From Dipteronia dyeriana (Eukaryota; Streptophyta; Magnoliopsida; Sapindales; Sapindaceae): DNA of 64,000 nt. Position 1 is the first letter of the stretch. Every line of letters starts with the position of its first letter. Made by a program: the position numbers and the translations under genes. The notes beneath the pieces are model-generated. The model saw nothing but the letters and a program-made list of their open reading frames with translations, had not been told where the DNA came from and did no database searches. The stretch is from assembly GCA_032871835.1 (NCBI GenBank), contig CM065296.1, forward strand, positions 18,827,501-18,891,500, written 5' to 3'. Positions 45,069 to 58,559 of this stretch are shown here, piece after piece.

Positions 45069-46886
45069 TGCTGGGGTTCATGCCCTAAAGATGTAACTTG
45101 TAAATGGATTTATGAAATAAATAAAAAGAAAAGTTCAATTCATTATTGTTGTGTTGTTTATTTTATAACTTGTGCCTATTAATATCCTGGATTGCCGGAT
45201 GTAATCTCGAACTGTGTATATGAGTGTCATATACAGATGAATACAGTAATAGACGTGCAATCTAAAGAATCCATAGATAGCAAATAAAGATGGGTACTTT
45301 ATTTGTGGTTAATCTATAGTTGCGGTTCATTTCGTAATGTACGACAATTCTATCCTGAATCATTCATATGAGATATGAGAATGGAGGCACATTGTATGAT
45401 GTGATCATATAGGACTAGGCCATGATCTATATGAATCTCTCACTAAGATCCGTTTACCAATGAGATTCGTATATATCAACTAAAGATGGCTATATGTGGG
45501 TGATCTTAATCCAGATTGTTTTATCGACTCCTTCAGGTTAGATCGTAGTATTTGATATACCATGGGTGAGGTCGGATGCATTTTCTGATCAATATACTCC
45601 GTATGTTAAGATTGCGGTTTGGCTTGTGGCTGGAAAGGTTTGTACACAATAGTGGAATCCACTCCTTCTTGTGAGAAGTAGATGGTAGTTCTCTTAAGGG
45701 TTGATTCGGAACTTGGACAATATGAGCGCTCTCTTAATTTCGTGAGGAAATAGGATTTACTGTCCAATAGAGAATCAACGGTACTTAAAGAATATATGTA
45801 ATCAGAGGGGTATAACATACATTATGACCTAGCTCTAATTATGAACTATTGTAGAGAATCACACCATATGTAATAGCTATATCGATGGACACCGAGTTGT
45901 ATCGGTCTGTGTAAAAGCGTCTGCAGTTGAGAGAGTGCAACTTCGGGTTTTTAGTGGAATAACACCGGAGTTAATAATCAAAGAATATTAATTAAAGAGT
46001 TTAATTAATGATTCCGATGATTATTGGAACTCAAAATATTGTGGGTCCATTAGGTCCTCTTGCTAGCCCGATCGATTTAGGTAACAAGGGTCACGGTTAA
46101 TTAATTGAATTGTCCGATTAATTGTGTTACGAAAGTGACATGCATTTTTTTGGGAAATTAACTGAATAATGAGATTAATTAATTAATTAATAATGGTAAT
46201 TAAATAAATTAAATAAATTAAATAATGAGATTATTTAATTATGTTATTAATCACTAAATGGGGGATGTTTGTTGATATTTGTTTTTGAATAAAATAAGAT
46301 AATGTGATTAATTTATTTTATTAAATTAAATATTTAATTTTTGAATTTGAATAGTTTAAACTCAAAATAGATGGTATCTTTTAATAAAAATAAAATAAAG
46401 ATTTTATTTTAAATAAAAAGATATCACAAGATTTTTAAAAGAGGAAATATATATCTGCTATATATTCTTTAAAAACCGATGGAAACAAGATATCTATTAA
46501 AAATGATATATATATATATATATTCTATAAAACAAAAAGGAAAGTCAACAAGCATCATTTTTTACAATTTGGGTTTGCGTTTAAATCAGAGAAGTCAAAA
46601 AAGGAGTTTTGATAAAAATACATATATATGTTTTCTTAACAAACACAAACAATTGACGCATGCAACATTCTTTGAACAAGAAGGGTTGCAAGTGTGAAAC
46701 AGTGTGTATCATAAAGAAAGACAGACGCAACATTGATTAAAAAAGAAAGGGAAATATATCGGTGCTTGTGTGTGTGTGTGTTGAACGAGAGAGAAAAGTG
46801 CAAGTGTCGCATAGAGAACATATTTTGTATGTAAATGTTGTGTATTGATATCGAAGAAATAGTTTCTTCAAGGTTTTTTCTCTACA
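45069..46886 (+). mobile_element. LTR of family X, copy 1 (right end uncertain)
   Basis: Starts TGCTGGGGTTCATGCCC and matches 53930-54815 over most of the latter (shared AATCTAAAGARTCC, ATGATGTGATCATATAGGACT). A CA followed by TCCTC at 46885-46891 repeats the 5 bases before the left end (45064-45068). However, the sequence after it is not Sirevirus gag, so this end is only a candidate, and LTR-like sequence may run to about 47000. No PBS or coding region follows. Confidence 0.6.
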
Positions 46887-47039
46887 TCCTCTATTCAAGT
46901 TCCTGAGACCCTGACGCGTTCATATACAGTTATCTGTCCCGAAAGATAGCGAGGAAGATCGAGTTGTAACTAGGTCCAAGACTAGAAGTGAAGAGTGAAT
47001 AGTTATTGATTGCACTCGAACTTTTTTGAATTTTTAATT

Positions 47040-47499
47040 GTTAATTATACATGTATATGTACTTGACGACGTGTAATTCGATTATACTCTTTTTCTCTTA
47101 TCAAGTTTTTATCCCACTTGATTTTTTTTATAAGGTTTTTAATGAGGCAATCATGTAAACCTACATAAGTAAATAAAATTCATTTCTTTACCTATATTTT
47201 TTTTTATCCAACTTACACTTACACGCTTTTTATTAAATAAATAAATAATTCATCAAATTATTGATTGCACTCGATCAATTTTTTATTTTTTATCATCTTT
47301 AATCTTTAATATTTATTTATCTTTTAATTATTTTATTATATAAATCTATCTATTTTTACGTTTTATTTTATTAGGCTAAAATAATAAATATGATAAACAA
47401 ATTAAAATTAAAAATACATAAGTTAAATAGTAAAAAAAAATTATAACAAATAATTTTAATACTTTACAGTTTAAATCTTAAATTAAAAAAAACTTAAAA

Positions 47500-47542
<43 letters not shown>

Positions 47543-47736
47543 AAGTGGGGTCGATCTGTTAAGGTCTGCTAGGCTGGCACGGCACAACATGACTCATTGG
47601 GGTCATATCGTGCCCCATTTTTCCTTAACGTGTTGTGCTTGGCATGACACGACACCTTATCATTCTGGCACGACACGACCCATTTAGGCGCCCAAGCATT
47701 AAGGGTCGTGCCGACACATTTTGACAGTTTTAGTCA
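47040..47736 (-). mobile_element. hAT remnant (3' end and terminal region)
   Basis: The inverse of about 47080-47160 matches 12489-12570 of the complete hAT (ACATGATTGCCTCATTAAAA, GTGGGATAAAAACTTG, AAAAAGAGT), which is the region after the transposase stop. The right end has repeated GGCACGACACGACCC words and ends in CATTTTGACAG, like hAT subterminal regions. The transposase is missing. An (AT)n run occupies 47501-47540. Confidence 0.6.
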
Positions 47737-48500
47737 TCACGATCTCTCACACAAGTCTCCGATCTCAATTGATACACAACTCTTCCTAGTCAATATGAGC
47801 ATTCTTCACTTTCTCTCTCTAAATCTCCTTCCAAGATAGATGGTTGAAGTGTGTGATGATGGTGGAATGGTGTGGCCACCAAGGGGATGGCCCCTTAGGA
47901 GCCTTGGAGGCTCATCTCCCTCTTCTTGGATGATAGGTTCATCAAATAATGGTTGAAGTTGTGATCTAAGGCTCCATAATGGGGTTTATATAGACTTTAT
48001 CGAATCTAGGGTATCAAAAGTGGTGACATGACGAAGTTGGGTCCGAACATGTGCTTGGGCGAGTTAGGAAGTCGCTTGGATAGTCGCGTAGCTCTTTGGA
48101 GTTATATTTTCAGCTTCAACCACCAATTACTAAAACGAGTATAATTTCTCATATAAAACCTGAAATCACGAACCGTTAATTTTTTTGAAAACTAGACTTC
48201 CTGTGGCTTCCAATAATTCTGTTTGAAAACCTAGTTTAATTTGAGTAGAGAGTAATGGCCTCCGAAAGTTAGACGTTCTACTTATTGAGTTGAAAGAAGC
48301 CTGAGCAAGTTGAATGTAGCTTGAGAAAGTGACTTGAGCTACCGGAACTTTGACTCTCGATCTTTATTTTGTTCAACTTTAGGGCCCCAAACTTCTCCAA
48401 TTAAACTAAAACACCTTATTTAGGGATTATTACCACATAAGCGCAATAAACACATTAATACACTAAAAATGCGTGAGAAACGATGACCTAAAATAGGTAT
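47737..48500 (-). mobile_element. Minus-strand LTR-like region with core promoter
   Basis: A minus-strand TATA box CTATATAAACCCC (47981-47995 complement) is followed, in that direction, by leader-like sequence rich in GA/CCAAG. The layout and wording resemble 55900-56400. It is probably an Athila/Tat-type LTR fragment; ends not defined. Confidence 0.4.
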
Positions 48501-51146
48501 CGAAATAGAGTCGTTAGCTAGGCTAAGCTGCATCCCAGCCAAGAATTTTGAAAATAAATTTAGAAAATAATATTTCTTTAGCCCAATTATATAGACTACA
48601 ACCCATTAAACTATTAAAAAAAAAATCTTTAAAAAGCCCACAAATCCATAGTAAGTTTTAAATTTAAAACATTGTCAGCCCAATCCACGCATTTTCATTT
48701 TTCCGAATCAATTTGTAAAATTTTAGGAATTTTAAACCCTTACTTAGAGCTGCGTTTTTCTTCGAATGTTACAGTGTTACAGCTTTTCTTTTCAATTTTT
48801 GTACGACAGATTTGAATTTTGAGAGAAAATAAAAAATAGTCACTCAATATTTTTATTTTTTTTTTAAGTTGGATTTTTTAATAAAAAAATCATGATTAAA
48901 ATCTAGAACCAAACTTGAAATCATGACTAAAAAATTAAAAATTGAAATATTGTCTAAAAACATAAAATCTCGATTAAATTAGAATGTTGAAACTTGAAAT
49001 CTTGACTAAATTGAAATGTTAAAACTTCAAATGTTTTGGGTTTCTAGGTTTTTTATTTTATCTTAAATCTTGAAACTTGAAACTTGAAATCTTGACTAAA
49101 TTAAAATGTTGAAACTTGAAATCTTGACTAAATTAAAATGTTAAAACTTGAAATATTCTGGGTTTCAAGGTTTTTTGTTTTCTTCCACTTTTTTCTACGG
49201 ATCACATCACCGCCGGATGGGGAGCTCGACGGCATGCCGGCATGCGGGCACACCGGCAATGTCGCGTGAGAGAGAGATGTGCGGGGAGAGAGAAATAGCG
49301 GTTCGGTGAGAGAGAGGAGGCCGACCAATCGGCGATGATTCACCGACACATCACCGACAGGGAGAGATAGGAGAGGAGAGAGAAAGAAAAAATAGAAAAA
49401 GAGAGAGTGAGTGTTTGGGGATGGTTTTTATATGAAGGCATTCAAGTAATTTATCAAAACATTTGTTAATTATTAATGAATAAATTTTCGTTTATGGTTA
49501 AAAACGAATTTTCTATATTATATGTTGTTAGTTTTAGCAATTTCCACTTGGATTTTAATGTAAGTTGTTGAATTAAATATTGAAAGTTTGGTTATTAAAT
49601 TAAAAATTTATACAAAGTTTACGAGTAATGTTAGATATCACACCTAAAAATATAACTTTTTTATCATAATACATGTGGCAACTGATGTGTCAATTTATGA
49701 GTGAATACAAAGATAAATGAGATAAATCATTATTATTGTATTTCAACCTAACACCTCAACTGTCACATGTGTTGTGATAAAATATTGTAATTTTAGATAT
49801 GGTACGTATCATTACTCATAAGTTTATATTTAATTTTAATTAATAACAACTCTCTGATACCGTAATTTTTCACTATTTTAAATGAAAGATATTATTTAAC
49901 ATTAAATAGTATCTTTTACAAATAAAAAAATTTCATAGAAGCTCACCCAGTAGGTTTTTTTTTTTTTTTTTTTTTTTCAGTTTCGCCCATGATTAGGATA
50001 GAAACATAAACATTGATATGAAGAAAAGAAGAATGAGAAAAACAGAGACAGAGAACGGGAGAGCTGGAGAGAGAGAGAAGCTAGGGGATGAGAGAGAAAG
50101 AAGCAAAACAGAGAGATGAGACAAGAATGAAAAAAGAACAAAAAACAGAAACATAGAGGCGAGAGTTTGAGAGAAAAATAGATGGAAAAATATGGTGGAT
50201 GTTGCACAAGGTGGAGTCGGATAAGGATGAATTAGACGGGAATCTAGTCCAACACAGATTTGAGCACATGTGTTTTGCTATTGGATACTCTTTAATAAAA
50301 GTTATTTGTTTTAGAATAAAATTAATGACAGACGTCTTATTATTATTTTTTAAAATTATATTTAAATGATGTGGTATGTGTGTAAATATTTAAAAAATTA
50401 TTAAAAATAAATTATTTATTTATTTATTTAGAAAATAAATTATTTATTCATTTATTTTGGAAAATAGATTTTTAGATAATTCGATGTACTTTAAGAAATA
50501 CCTACAACTTTGGAAATAGATTAATAATTGAATTTGATTTTTAAAATTCAGAAATGCATAGATTCTTCTTAAGTGAATAATCAACCTCAACAATACATCG
50601 TTTAGATAAAGTATGCTAGAGAGTAATTATCCTATTTTTTCATTCTTGATCCACGTTTTATTTTCCGGATCTATTAAATACGGGCAGTGTCCATTAGTTG
50701 TAAATAATAATTGCAGAATGATGCTATTCGCATTCCTGTTTAGCATTGCTTCTAAAGGAATCAAAAGCTCTTTGGACTCCAAAACCATATTATATGTTTG
50801 GATTATTTTTGAAAAGAGCTCACGCAATCTAAAAGCCCAATTGTCAAACGCCATATTCATGTGGCTTCTCTCGGAAGCACTTCCAAGGAAGCATGGAAGT
50901 CAAAATTTTAATCAAGCTTTGCCCTTTTAACAACCAACAAACAAAATAAAAATTCCACCCTTTGTTCGTTTTTGCGGACAAGTCTTCTTTCTCTTTTCTT
51001 TGCAAGCACAATTTCTAAGAAAGGAAACCTTGCAAACAAAATCTTAGGAACGTTGTTACCCAGGAGGAAGACTGTGATAGCCATGTATAGTGATTGATCT
51101 CTGTATTTGTTTGTTTGTATTGGATTTTCTTGTAGAGAAGTCTTGC
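48500..51146. other. Spacer with simple-sequence and tandem repeats
   Basis: 48905-49165 holds imperfect 30-40 bp repeats of the AAATGTTGAAACTTGAAATCTTGACTAAATT type. 49200-49430 is a GC- and GA-rich patch. 49956-49977 is a T run and 49990-50190 is GA-rich. A minus-strand ORF of 77 codons at 50860-50627 is not recognised. No other gene seen. Confidence 0.5.
48905..49165. repeat. Imperfect tandem repeat
   Basis: At least five copies of TTGAAACTTGAAATCTTGAC-like units with variable spacing. Confidence 0.75.
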
Positions 51147-51456
51147 TGTGAAGAAGTTGATTTGGGTTTTTTAGGGTTAGTGACTTAGAATAAACAAAAA
51201 AGAGATACACCAGAAAGATTGTAATATTTCAGCTCACTAAACCTAGCTGAGAATGATACATTATATATTCTTTGAGGAAGATTACAGATCCAGAGATAAG
51301 GATACATACAAATGAAGTAAGGGCAGGTGTCTCTCAAGATAAGAACCAAAATAATGTAAAAGAATATAACAAAATCTATGCTGAGGATTATCCTCCAAGA
51401 CAACTCAAGAAGGGGAGCCAGATGTTGAATTATAGGTATTGTCAACTATCTTCACA
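51147..51456 (-). repeat. 3' LTR of copia element
   Basis: 310 bp, beginning TGTGAAG at 51456 and ending CTTCACA at 51147 (perfect 7-bp inverted ends). Preceded by the polypurine tract GAGGGGGGA (51459-51467 complement). Confidence 0.85.
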
Positions 51457-51502
51457 TCCCCCCTCAAATGAAACGGGGACTTCGTTGCAGTGAGTTTAGA
51501 CT

Positions 51503-53925
51503 TCAGAAATTAGAACCTGTTGATGGGAGGAGCTTTGTTAGACAGTCAGCAATCTGATCACACCATGGAACATATCGGACAATAAGTTCTCCATTTAACA
51601 CCTTATCTTGAACAAAATGCACATCCAACTCAATATGTTTGGTTCGAGCAAGGAAGACGGGGTTTTGAGTAAGAGACCCTGCACTAGCATTATCACACCA
51701 AGTTATTGAAGGGTAAGATAACCTGAGACCATGCTCAACCATGAGAGATTAAAAGTCACGATATCTCAGCAGCCACACTTGCAAGAGCCTTGTATTCAGA
51801 CTCGTTGCTCGACCACATGTTGCTTCTTAGATGACCATGATACCAAAGAATCACCAAGAAAGACACAATATCCCCCAACAGACTTGCGTTCATCAATATA
51901 ACAACCCCTGTCAGCATCTGAGTAACCAACCTGAGAAAAAGGTTTGAAGTGAAGACCATGATCAGCAGTTCCCTTGACAAACAGTAGAACTCGCTTGATA
52001 GCCTGCCAATGAGACAAAGTATGAGCACACATGAATTGGCTTAACTTGTTTACAACAAAGGCCAAGTCTGGCCGAGTGAAAGTTAGGTACTGTAGTGCAC
52101 CAATAACACTTCGATATAAGGTTGGGTTTGTCATAAGTTCACCATCAGCAGCTGAAAGGGACTTCCTAGTAGGCATGGGGGTGGAGCAGGGCATGACAGA
52201 TTTTAGTTCAAATAGATGAAGCAATTCATTAGCATAACGAGACTGTGGGAGGTAAAGACCGGTAGTGTCCCTGTAACCCTCTAAACCCATAAAGTAGCTC
52301 AATAGACCCAAATTTTCTAATGAAAACCGAGAATGGAGAAGAACAATAAAGGACCTGATGTGAGATGAGCTATTACTTGTGACAAGTATGTCATCAACAT
52401 ACACTAACACAAACAATTTCGAAGCTTCTGTGTTGAGAAACAAAACTGAGGAATCAACTTTAGAGTGTTGGAATCCCCATTTTAATAAATTTAACCGAAG
52501 CTCATCAAAATAGACACGAGTTGCCTGTTTAAGGCATTATAATGCCTTGCAATGATGACACACATATGTGGCCTTAGTAGGATCCATAAATCCTTCCGGC
52601 TTAGGCATATAAACAGTTTCATACAAGGTACCATTGAGGAATGCATCATTAATGTCAACTTGATGAATGTGCTAATTGTATCCCACTACAATGGCAAGTA
52701 TCACCTGAATTGTGTAGGCCTTGGCTATAGGGCTAAATGTTTCACTAAAATCACCCATTGAGTTGATGAAAAATCTTTTGCCATTAAGCGTGCTTTAAAC
52801 TTTAGGACAATACCATTAGGGTTTGAGTTTCAGCTTAAAGATCAACTTATTCCTAACCATATTATATTCTAATGATGATAGAAATAAATCCCATGTTCTG
52901 TTATGGCTTAAAGCTTGGAATTCTTCATTTATAGCATCCTTCCACATAAGTGAGATGGGATCACATGAGTTTTTTATTGCTATACTAGATTATGTTTTGG
53001 GTTTGAAAATACCACTCTTAGATCGGGTTTGCATATGATGTGAGGAAAGTTTCAGTGGTGGGGGAGGTGGTGCAAAGGAGGTTTGGGATAATATAGTTGG
53101 TGAAGGTGAGGCTGTGGGAAAGTCAGAGGTGTTAGATGAGCTTACATCTGCAGATTTTGTTGTGTTCTCATCATTTAGTTGAGACTTAGATATCAGAGGA
53201 GATGCTACTAGGCTGGCTGCTCGGAGTGCACCATCAACTGTAACAACCAAATTAGGAAATGGATTATGGCCATGAATGAGGGTGAAGCTGCTGCTAGGAG
53301 TTATGAAAATGTTTGACATTATGTTAAGAGACTATAAAGATGGAAATCCAATGCAAATAGGAATACAAACCCAATGAAGTTAACACGATACGAGATATAG
53401 ATATGACCAGAAATGTCAAGACGCGTATACCCTTTATGGCTGCCACTATAGCTCAAGAAGACACATTTCTTTGTATGGAATTGGAATTTTTGGGTTTGGG
53501 ATGATCCGAGATATGGGTAATAAGCACCCAAAGGTCCTTAGAATTGTGTAATATGGTCAAGATTTGTGTAACAATTATTATGGAGACTTATTGTCAAGAA
53601 CTGGTGTGGGGAGACGATTGATTATGTAAACAACTGCCTGGAAACTTTCCCACCAGTATTGCAAGGGCATGAAAGTCAGAGCAAGAAGGGTAAGGCCAAG
53701 CTCGACAATGTGTCGATGCTTTCATTCGTCCTTACCATTTTTTTCATGTGCATGGGGAAAAGAGTGACGAAAATTGATTCCATTTGTCTTAAAAAATTGC
53801 TCAAAGGACATATATTCCCCTCCTCAATCAGATTGCAATGTTTTTATTAGTGTGGAAAATTTATTTTCAACAAGGGCGTTGAACTGTAGGAATGTGGGAA
53901 AGGCTTTTAATTTTCATTTAAGAGG
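51503..53925 (-). pseudogene. copia pol: integrase C-terminus, reverse transcriptase, RNase H
   Basis: Read right to left. The integrase part is at about 53900-53590 (GGEYMSFEQFFKTNGI, then IINRLPTPVLDNKSP after a frameshift). The chromodomain-less C-terminus KKCVFLSYSGSHKGYTRLD is at 53531-53319, and a Ser/Pro linker at 53319-52990. Reverse transcriptase follows: QLDINDAFLNGTLYE near 52660, KQATRVYFDELRLNLL near 52520, and the catalytic YVDD at about 52401-52390. RNase H is at 51940-51503 (KSVGGYCVFLGDSLVSWSSKKQ, a frameshift near 51825, NESEYKAL, then TKHIELDVHFVQDKV). In working relatives these copy the RNA into DNA. Several frame breaks and the missing 5' half make this inactive. Confidence 0.88.
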
Positions 53926-53929
53926 ATAT

Positions 53930-54815
53930 TGTTGGGATTTATGGCCTAAAACTTGTAATTTTTAAATGTTATAAATCCATTGATAAATGTAGTTATTTCA
54001 TTCAATAAATAAGATTCTTACATTTATATCATATGTACTAAACATCCAGGATTGCTAGATTTAATCTCAAACTGAGTATATGAGTGTCATATATAGAAGT
54101 ATTTGGTTTGAGACATGCAATCTAAAGAGTCCGTAGAGAGAAAATAAAGTTAGATATTTTATTTGTGGATAATCTACAACTGCGGTCCATTCTGTAATAT
54201 ACGATGGTCTTATCCTAGACTATTCATATGGTAATATGAGAATAGAGGCATCTTATATGATGTGATCATATAGGACTGCCCACGATCTATATGAATCTCT
54301 CATCAAGATCTGTTACATGTAGAGATTCATGTATATCGAATAATGATGGCTAAATATGGGTGATTTTAATCCTGAGTATCTTACTGACTTCTTCAGGTTA
54401 GATCGTGATTCTTGACATACCGTGGGTGAGATCATAGTAACATTCTTGATCAATAATTTCGTATCTTGAATCATGATTTGGCTTATGGCTGGGAAGGTCT
54501 ACACACATTAGAGGAATCCACTCTTTCTTACAAGAAGTAGAGAAGTAGTTCCCTTAAGGGTTGATTTGTGACTTGAACGATAAAAGCGTTCTCCTTCTTC
54601 CATAAAGGAAAGAAGGATATAATTGTTCATTAGAGAACCAATGGTACTTAAAGAAAACAATATAATTAGGGAGGTATAACAGAATTTATGACTTAGCTCT
54701 AATTATGAACTACTTGTAGAGGACCATACTATATGTAATAGCTATCTCGATGGACATTGATATTTGGTTTGTGTAAAACATCTACAGTTATGAAAGTGTA
54801 ACCTTGGGTTTTTGA
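53930..54815 (+). mobile_element. LTR of family X, copy 2, truncated
   Basis: Starts TGTTGGGATTTATGGCC and matches 45069-45960. It stops at about 54815, after the shared GGGTTTTT. It adjoins the truncated copia integrase on the left. Confidence 0.75.
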
Positions 54816-57640
54816 TCAGGCGGTCGTCAACACCTGTCAAAAAGGATATTTCTAATCTAATCAACCTCGCAATTGCAACGAGTCACATGACTAGTTTATC
54901 AAGTAAGCAAGGGTCGTTCCTATAGAGAGGTTGTCTCTGTCTAACTGTCTCTAGCTAAAGTTTTCTTGAAAGCGATGTAAATTGAACATGGAAGTGGTGA
55001 AAATGCTGTGTGTGAAGTGTATGCATAATGCGGATAGTGTGTGAGGTATGAATAAACTAAATTAAATTAAATTACACTCAGCATAGAAATGTAACACGGT
55101 GCTTGCTTTTCTAAATCTAATTATATGGAAATCAATTACACTACAAAGCAATATAAATTAGTCTACTCCTAAAGGCAAAACACCATAGCTACGAAAATAA
55201 ATGTGGCTTGGAGAGACAAGAGATAGTGGTTACAATAGGTATATAAGTTCACCAAACACACAAGATAGTCATGTTGGTTATAAACGTTCAAGCACCATAC
55301 AACACATATTAAAGGGCTAGTTTTCCTGAATAAGGAATTCCAAAACCAAATCATCTATTATTACATATCATTTGTTGACTAAGAAATACTGAAATCAATT
55401 CTCATCACTCAACCAAAATCATGGAGTGAGCAATTGTGTCTTTGTTCAAAGACCCATTAACCATAAGAAAAATACACCAAACAACCTGATCTATCAAAAG
55501 CATGCATAAATTAAGTTCCCTCTATTCGAGAGTTAACAATCAGGATCCATTCACAGTTAATCAACCAGAGCACGAATGTACTCTTTCACTCGAATCAATC
55601 CATACATATCGATTCCCTTTCGTCACCAACATGCAAACAAGAGTGAGACCCTAATTTTACACTACATCATTTGTTTATACTAAGTTACACTACATCATTG
55701 TTTTAATCTAAAGTCTCACTTATGCAAACATATCAATTTCTACTCAATCACCAACATACATGTAAAAAAAAAAGATAAAGTAATAAGCTCAAGAATAGAG
55801 TCAAGATCTAAGTTGAATCTAATTAAATACCATATATTACAAGCTCAAGTGGTAGTTTACAAATATTCATTAATGGGGATTACATATCAAAGAAATAGAA
55901 AATAAAACCAAGAGAAGAACTTAGAGATAACCAAGATCTCTATTTTTTCTTGCTCTCTTTTCTCCTTGGATCTACTTCAAAGATGGATGGAGGAAGTTTA
56001 AAGGTAGTGGTGGTGAAACATCCATAGAGGAGAACCTCCATGGAAGTCATTGAAGATCATCTCTCTCTTGATTTGGTGTTGAAGAATAAGAGAAGGTGTT
56101 GGTTTGGTTCTCTTTAAAAGAATATATTGGAAGATGATTTTTAAAGACCAAGAAGGTGGTCTATTTATAGTGTTAGAAGGTTAGGGCACTAAGTTGGTGT
56201 GAAAAGTCAAGTTTGCTCTTAAAAATCACATGATCTACAAGTGGATAAGGTTCTACCAACACAAATAAATGAGTTAGAACTCGCATATTGAACTCGCAGT
56301 TTCCTTTTTGCTGGTTATAGATCTGAGCAACTTCTGTGAGGTGGTTCTACAAGATGGAACTAAAATAGGTACATAAGTGTGCCGATTAAATACCCCTAAA
56401 CCTAATCTTTGCTCGTCCTCGAGCAAAACTAAAAACAAAAAACAAAAAATAACAAATACGAATTCTGAAACACATAAAATCAATAAACAAGTAAAAACTA
56501 ATTAGTCCACTTTCATGGGAGAAACGATGACACTTAACATGTGCCGCAAGCCATTGAAACCTCTAGGTGTCACTAGTAGAAGGAGTATAGTCTCCTGAGG
56601 GTTTACCATTACGGTACCCACAAACGCAACTCCACAAAGCAAAAAATTATGATGCCACCTTAAACATACCAAGCAAAAAATACATACATGATAAAATCTC
56701 TATATTAAGACTAAAAATATGTCATGTAAATCAATACATCACTCAATGCATGTATGCCAATACAAAAGATGTTTTTGGTCTACAAAACAACTAAACTTGA
56801 ATGCATAAGATCGAATTCGCCTTGACTTCTATTCCTCATCGGATTACTCTTTTTTTTTACACGAAGAACCTAGGCAATAACACTCATCAACATTTATGAA
56901 TAGGAGTTTGGGTACATGGAATCAAAATATATTTGCATATTCATATAATTAGAAAGAATGCTTATATAAGTGCAAATAATCTCATGAATGAATTAAATAT
57001 TAAGAACATAGATAGAGCACATACAACTTTACAATTAAGCAAGCATTACCAATAGATATGCCTGGTCTCTTAAGGTTGTAATGGGGCCATGGGTGTAGGC
57101 TAAGAAATAATGGGAAAATGGAAAGTGAAAAACCTAAGATCGTATCATGGGATTACTGACCATACACAACACAATATCAATATCTAAACAATGGATTGTG
57201 TTGACTAAAAATTCACTCAAGGTGAGGAATTTCAATCAACTCCTTCAAGACCATTAACCGATAGGTTACAGTCGGGGTAGGTACCTCATACCTAGGTGAC
57301 AATGTGGTCACAGAAGTATGCTTATGTAAATAACTTATATATAAGAAAAATATAGAGAAGTGTAATCCAGGATACTGTTTTATTAAAGGACTTATACAAT
57401 GATGTTAGTGAAATTCACTCAAAATCTCTAGTTTACAAGGATTGGTGGTGGCAAACTCGTGCGTGTCGATAAGTGGACAATACCCTTAACAATGGCGATA
57501 ATCTTACTCAATTCTGGGTGCAAAACTGAGAGCTCATGCCAAAATCTCCAGTATGCCTTTTGGGACTTAAGATTTTGATCATTGAAGCCTTGCATGGATC
57601 TTAATTTCCCCTTTTAACTCCTCCTCATGTGTTAGTTAAA
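54816..57640 (-). mobile_element. Athila/Tat-like LTR-retrotransposon region
   Basis: No coding sequence. On the minus strand a TATA box CTATAAATAG (56161-56170) heads a leader-like stretch. At the low-coordinate edge the minus strand reads TTTTTGACAGGTGTTGACGACC (about 54822-54843). In position and form this recalls the TTTTTGGCGCCGTTGCC primer-site context of Athila/Tat elements, though degenerate. The segment TTTGCTCGTCCTCGAGCAAA at 56406-56425 is an imperfect palindrome. Assignment is inferred; the ends are not fixed. Confidence 0.4.
56161..56170 (-). promoter_or_regulatory. Putative LTR TATA box
   Basis: Complement reads CTATAAATAG, within the minus-strand LTR-like region. Confidence 0.4.
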
Positions 57641-58558
57641 TCCCTGTAACTTAGACTAACTGATTGGATGTGTTATTGGTAGTGATTTACGTTGATAGAG
57701 GGAATCAAATCACGCGGGAATTACTTCCGTTGATTACGTAAGGTTTTCATTTTAGTATAAATATGGATGAATGGTGATACAGTTGACTTGTGCAGTCTCT
57801 TTTATGATACTTTAATTGTGTTAGGGGTCAACCCTTTATTTTGTGTAGCTTGGAGAAGAATTCAAGTTCTACATATTGATGGCGAGGTACTTTGAGGTAC
57901 CGGTCTAGTGGCGTGGCGCTTGACCAATCATGTTGGAGCTTTCCTGTTGACTTTAATCTTGCTAGATGGGTGAGATACATACCTTAGAGAGGTGGCGAGA
58001 CAACATCAAGGTACTTGGGCCCTAGGAAGACATCTTAGTATTAGGGTGCTATGCAGAAGGTACCGCAATACTAACTTGTCTTGGTACTTGATAGTTTTAG
58101 AAGATGTGAATGTTGATCCTCTTCCAGATAGTGATGTTGAGGTACTTAGGTGGATCAGGACTCAATATCTCAAGGTAGGTCGTAGCAGGTGGACCTTATC
58201 TGGTATTAGATGGTACATTCTACCAGGTAATGACATATAGTAAATTTCTCTTTGGTCTCCTACTAAAAATAGCTATTAACAGAGGTCTCTCTAACTTTAA
58301 CACTGTTGACTGGTTGGGGTTGGAGTCAAGCTTCATGTAATGCTTGAGGAATTTTCCACTTTTAACCGATTACCAGATTCTGGGAGGAAATCTTTACATT
58401 AAATGCATGGTCCAGGTGTCGAGCTAGGGTTCATTCACTTGTTTTGTAAAAACAAAACGGTTTTTAGCATCGTGCATATCTCAAGATTGCCTTTTCTGCT
58501 AGCTAAAAATCTTTCCTCCCAGATCACACTCCTATTATTGGTTACTGTTCCATTCCCT
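57641..58558. other. Non-coding region between LTR-like sequence and plus-strand ORF
   Basis: Contains GGTACC/GGTACTT words like those near 61.6-62.2 kb and in the solo LTR at 34.7 kb. The 82-codon ORF at 57992 shows no recognised domain. No gene called. Confidence 0.4.
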
Positions 58559-58559
58559 C

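Larger units (their letters stand above)
51147..53925 (-). mobile_element. Ty1/copia element (non-Sire lineage), 5' truncated
   Basis: Minus-strand element with a short 3' LTR (51147-51456) and pol reading from inside integrase to RNase H. The 5' LTR, primer site, gag and integrase N-terminus are absent; at 53930 an unrelated LTR begins. Short LTRs and the pol wording suggest the Ale/Retrofit or a related small copia lineage. This is inferred. Confidence 0.85.

Noticed and set aside
46887..46891. TCCTC after CA as a firm right target duplication of the family X LTR
   Set aside because: The sequence beyond it does not rejoin the Sirevirus gag, so chance or recombination is as likely; kept only as a candidate.
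57992..58240. 82-codon ORF as a gene
   Set aside because: No recognised domain, no neighbours in frame, and it sits in retroelement non-coding sequence.
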